Assembly: GCA_041498815.1 (NCBI GenBank)
Contig: JBGQJC010000060.1
Location: 1-7,622 of the forward strand
Direction: 5' to 3'
DNA from: DATDPM01 sp041498815
Lineage (GTDB): Bacteria > Pseudomonadota > Alphaproteobacteria > DATDPM01
DNA length: 7,622 bases
Shown here: in pieces, positions 5,802-7,622 of the stretch
How the letters are laid out: the number at the start of each line of letters is the position of its first letter
Numbering within the stretch: the stretch's first letter is position 1
Position numbers and translations under genes: made by a program
The notes under the pieces: generated by a model
What the model saw: the letters and a program-made list of their open reading frames with translations, nothing else
Told to the model about the DNA's origin: nothing
Database searches by the model: none

Positions 5802-7622
5802 ATGGCCGTCATCACTGGAAATAGCAGCGCGAATAATCTCGTCGGAACCGTTGCCGCGGACTCGATCACCGGCAATGGCGGGGACGACACTCTCAACGGA
5901 TTGGGCGGCGATGACCTCTTTCTCTATGCGGGACTGTTGGGCGGATTCGACACGGTCATCGGCGGTGACGGCAACGACACGATATCCGGGTCGATCGGTA
6001 ACGACCTGATCGGCCTGGGCGCGTTTTCGGGGATCGAGGTTATCGACGGCGGTGCCGGAAACGACACCATCGCCGGCAACTCAAGCAATAACTTTTTTGA
6101 TTTATCTACAACGCAGCTAATAAGCATCGAGCTCATCGACGGTGGCCTCGGCAACGACACCATCACCGGCTCGGCGGGCGCAGACACCATTACCGGCGGT
6201 GCCGGGAACGACTTGGTGCTTGGCGGCGGCGGCAACGATTCGCTTCTCGGCGACACCGGCAACGACACACTTTTCGGCGGTGCGGGCAACGACACGCTGT
6301 CCGGCGGAGTCGGAAATGATTCTCTTTCCGGTGACGATGGCAACGATTCGATCTCGGGCGATGCCGGCAACGACACGCTCCTGGGCGGGTTGGGCAACGA
6401 CACGCTGTCCGGCGGCGCCGGCAATGATTCGCTCTCGGGCGGCGACGGCAATGATTCGCTCGTGGGCGGCGACGGCAACGACACGCTCTTGGGCGGGGCG
6501 GGCAACGACACGCTTTACGGCGGGGCGGGCAATGACTTGCTCACGGGCGGCGCGGCCGCGGACAGGTTCGTCTACCTGAATGCCTCTGAATCTCACCTCT
6601 CCGACACGATCACCGATTTTGTCCACGGAACCGACAGGCTCGATTTCTCGTTGCTCGCGCACGTTGGTGGCCCGCTCGTCTGGAGCGGCGGCGTGCCCGC
6701 GGTCAACGGCGTCTGGGCTACCCATACCGGGTCTGGTGCCAGTGCCATTACCAACGTCTTTGTCGACACCAGCGGCAACGGTGTGTTCGGCGCGGGCGAC
6801 CTGCATATCATTCTGAACGGCAACATCCCGCTCGACGCCAACGACATTCTATTTGTTCCTAACAACTTCGCGCCAGTGATCACCTCCGCCACCACGGCCA
6901 ACGAGGACGAGAACACGGCGACCTCGAACGTGGTCTACGACGCCAACGCGACCGATGCGGATGCCATCAGCACGGTTACGTTCTCGATTACGGGCACCGA
7001 CGCGGCGCTGTTCACCATCAACTCCACCACCGGCCAGGTGCGGTTCCTGACCTCGCCCGATCACGAGCTGCCGGCCGACAACGGCCACAACAACGTCTAC
7101 GACATCACGGTCCACGCCAATGACGGGCTGAACGACACGACCAAGGACGTGGCGATCACGGTCAACAACCTGAACGACAACTCGCCGCTGATCACCTCCG
7201 CCGCCACGGCCAACGAGAACGAGAACACGGCGACCGGGAACGTGGTCTACACGGCGACGGCGACCGACGCCGACGGCGACACGGTGACGTTCTCGCTCGG
7301 CGGCACGGATGCGGGGGCGTTCACCATCGACGCGGCCACCGGCCAGGTGCGGTTCCTGAGCTCGCCCGATCATGAGGCGCCGACGGACAACGGCGGCAAC
7401 AACGTCTACGACATCACGGTTACCGCCCACGACGGCAATGTCGCGCATGACACTACCAAGATCGTCGCCATCACGGTCAACAACCTGAACGACAACGCGC
7501 CCGTGATCACCTCCGCCGCCACGGCCAACGAGGACGAGAACACGGCGACCGCGAACGTGGTCTACACGGCCACCGCGACCGATGCGGATTCCACCAGCAC
7601 GGTGGCGTTCTCGATTACGGGC
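5802..7622 (+). CDS. RTX calcium-binding / cadherin-repeat giant adhesin, N-terminal part (3' partial)
   Basis: An open frame of 607 codons runs without a stop from ATG 5802 to the window end. GGGAG (5791-5795) six bases before the ATG supports this start. There is no Sec signal peptide, as expected for type I-secreted RTX proteins. Residues 1-113 hold scattered GGxGxD repeats, and residues 114-248 hold 15 uninterrupted nonapeptides of the GGAGNDTLS type, which fold as a Ca2+-filled beta-roll. Residues 249-350 resemble the segment after RTX arrays in serralysin-like proteins (DRFVYLNASES, DTITDFVHGTDRLDFS, then VFVDTSGNGVFGAGDLHIIL). From residue 357, cadherin-like repeats of 104 and 105 residues follow, with a third begun. 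They carry Ca2+-site words NEDENT, DADG and LNDNAP. The RTX array at the N-terminus is unusual, since RTX arrays and secretion signals are normally C-terminal; more repeats and a distal RTX/secretion end are expected beyond the window. Likely a surface or biofilm adhesin. Confidence 0.92.
   Translation, partial: MAVITGNSSANNLVGTVAADSITGNGGDDTLNGLGGDDLFLYAGLLGGFDTVIGGDGNDTISGSIGNDLIGLGAFSGIEVIDGGAGNDTIAGNSSNNFFDLSTTQLISIELIDGGLGNDTITGSAGADTITGGAGNDLVLGGGGNDSLLGDTGNDTLFGGAGNDTLSGGVGNDSLSGDDGNDSISGDAGNDTLLGGLGNDTLSGGAGNDSLSGGDGNDSLVGGDGNDTLLGGAGNDTLYGGAGNDLLTGGAAADRFVYLNASESHLSDTITDFVHGTDRLDFSLLAHVGGPLVWSGGVPAVNGVWATHTGSGASAITNVFVDTSGNGVFGAGDLHIILNGNIPLDANDILFVPNNFAPVITSATTANEDENTATSNVVYDANATDADAISTVTFSITGTDAALFTINSTTGQVRFLTSPDHELPADNGHNNVYDITVHANDGLNDTTKDVAITVNNLNDNSPLITSAATANENENTATGNVVYTATATDADGDTVTFSLGGTDAGAFTIDAATGQVRFLSSPDHEAPTDNGGNNVYDITVTAHDGNVAHDTTKIVAITVNNLNDNAPVITSAATANEDENTATANVVYTATATDADSTSTVAFSITG
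6141..6545 (+). repeat. 27-bp tandem array encoding 15 RTX nonapeptides
   Basis: Fifteen in-frame 27-bp units encode GG-x-G-N-D-[TS]-[LI]-x nonapeptides (residues 114-248). Nearly all keep the Ca2+-binding Asp; the second unit has GSAGAD. Units drift at positions 2-3 and 9 of the nonapeptide. The array is flanked upstream by spaced single repeats at residues 54-62, 63-71 and 83-91. Confidence 0.95.
6870..7622 (+). repeat. About 312-315-bp tandem repeats encoding cadherin-like domains
   Basis: Unit 1 spans 6870-7181 (104 codons), unit 2 spans 7182-7496 (105 codons), and unit 3 starts at 7497 and runs off the window. Each opens with [AS]P[VL]ITSA.TANE[DN]ENTAT and closes with AITVNNLNDN. The units are very similar at the DNA level, including an identical 27-base run that ends units 1 (7155-7181) and 2 (7470-7496). 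This indicates recent duplication or ongoing homogenisation. Confidence 0.93.

Noticed and set aside
5618..5896. 92-residue - strand open frame over the RTX gene start
   Set aside because: It overlaps the leader and first codons of the RTX gene; its composition is non-specific and no Shine-Dalgarno is apparent.
4063..6545. Regular repeats that might suggest CRISPR arrays
   Set aside because: Periods of 102 and 27 bases are multiples of three, in frame, with no unique spacers; they encode TPR and RTX protein repeats.
5924..7448. - strand open frames of 195, 229 and 199 residues and a + strand 145-residue frame over the RTX/cadherin gene
   Set aside because: They are low-complexity periodic peptides (PAPP.SVSLP, RVVA.AAERIVA) created by the repeat DNA in other frames; the + strand frame from 5802 gives clear RTX and cadherin motifs.

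Overview
The window looks like a high-GC (by eye about 60% or more) alphaproteobacterial chromosome, possibly Rhodospirillales-like. The placement rests on the style of the GatA/GatB sequences, GC-rich codon use, a tRNA promoter of TTGACA/TAGAAC type, and CtrA-like TTAA-N7-TTAA and TTAACCAT motifs. It is an inference, not a proven taxonomy.

Left part (1-2313), core genome on the + strand: the 3' end of gatA overlaps a complete gatB by four bases (ATGA). Together they encode two subunits of the tRNA-dependent amidotransferase GatCAB. An unrecognised small helical protein (1747-2115) follows, then a class II tRNA-Ser with anticodon GCT that has its own promoter and an encoded CCA end. Inside gatB a stretch of about 230 bases is strikingly AT-richer and uses codons absent from the rest of the gene.

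Middle part (2314-5801): about 380 bases with no confident gene hold hairpins and a possible frameshifted gene remnant. Next, on the - strand, is an 847-residue protein with about 11 TPR units joined to an O-GlcNAc-transferase-type catalytic domain (Glyco_transf_41 / SPINDLY family). A 560-base divergent intergenic region follows. It contains a perfect TTAA-N7-TTAA motif, a reverse-oriented TTAACCAT motif and a strong leader hairpin.

Right part (5802-7622), + strand: the start of a large open reading frame that runs off the window end in frame (607 codons present). It encodes an RTX calcium-binding beta-roll protein with no signal peptide, followed by a serralysin-C-terminus-like segment and then tandem cadherin-like repeats of 104-105 residues. 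This looks like a type I-secreted giant adhesin.

Working idea: the tRNA-Ser marks the boundary between core genes and an accessory surface module. In that module a cytoplasmic protein O-glycosyltransferase and a divergently transcribed repeat-rich adhesin may share CtrA-type control, and the transferase may modify the adhesin before export. The layout and motifs are visible in the sequence; the functional link is a hypothesis.
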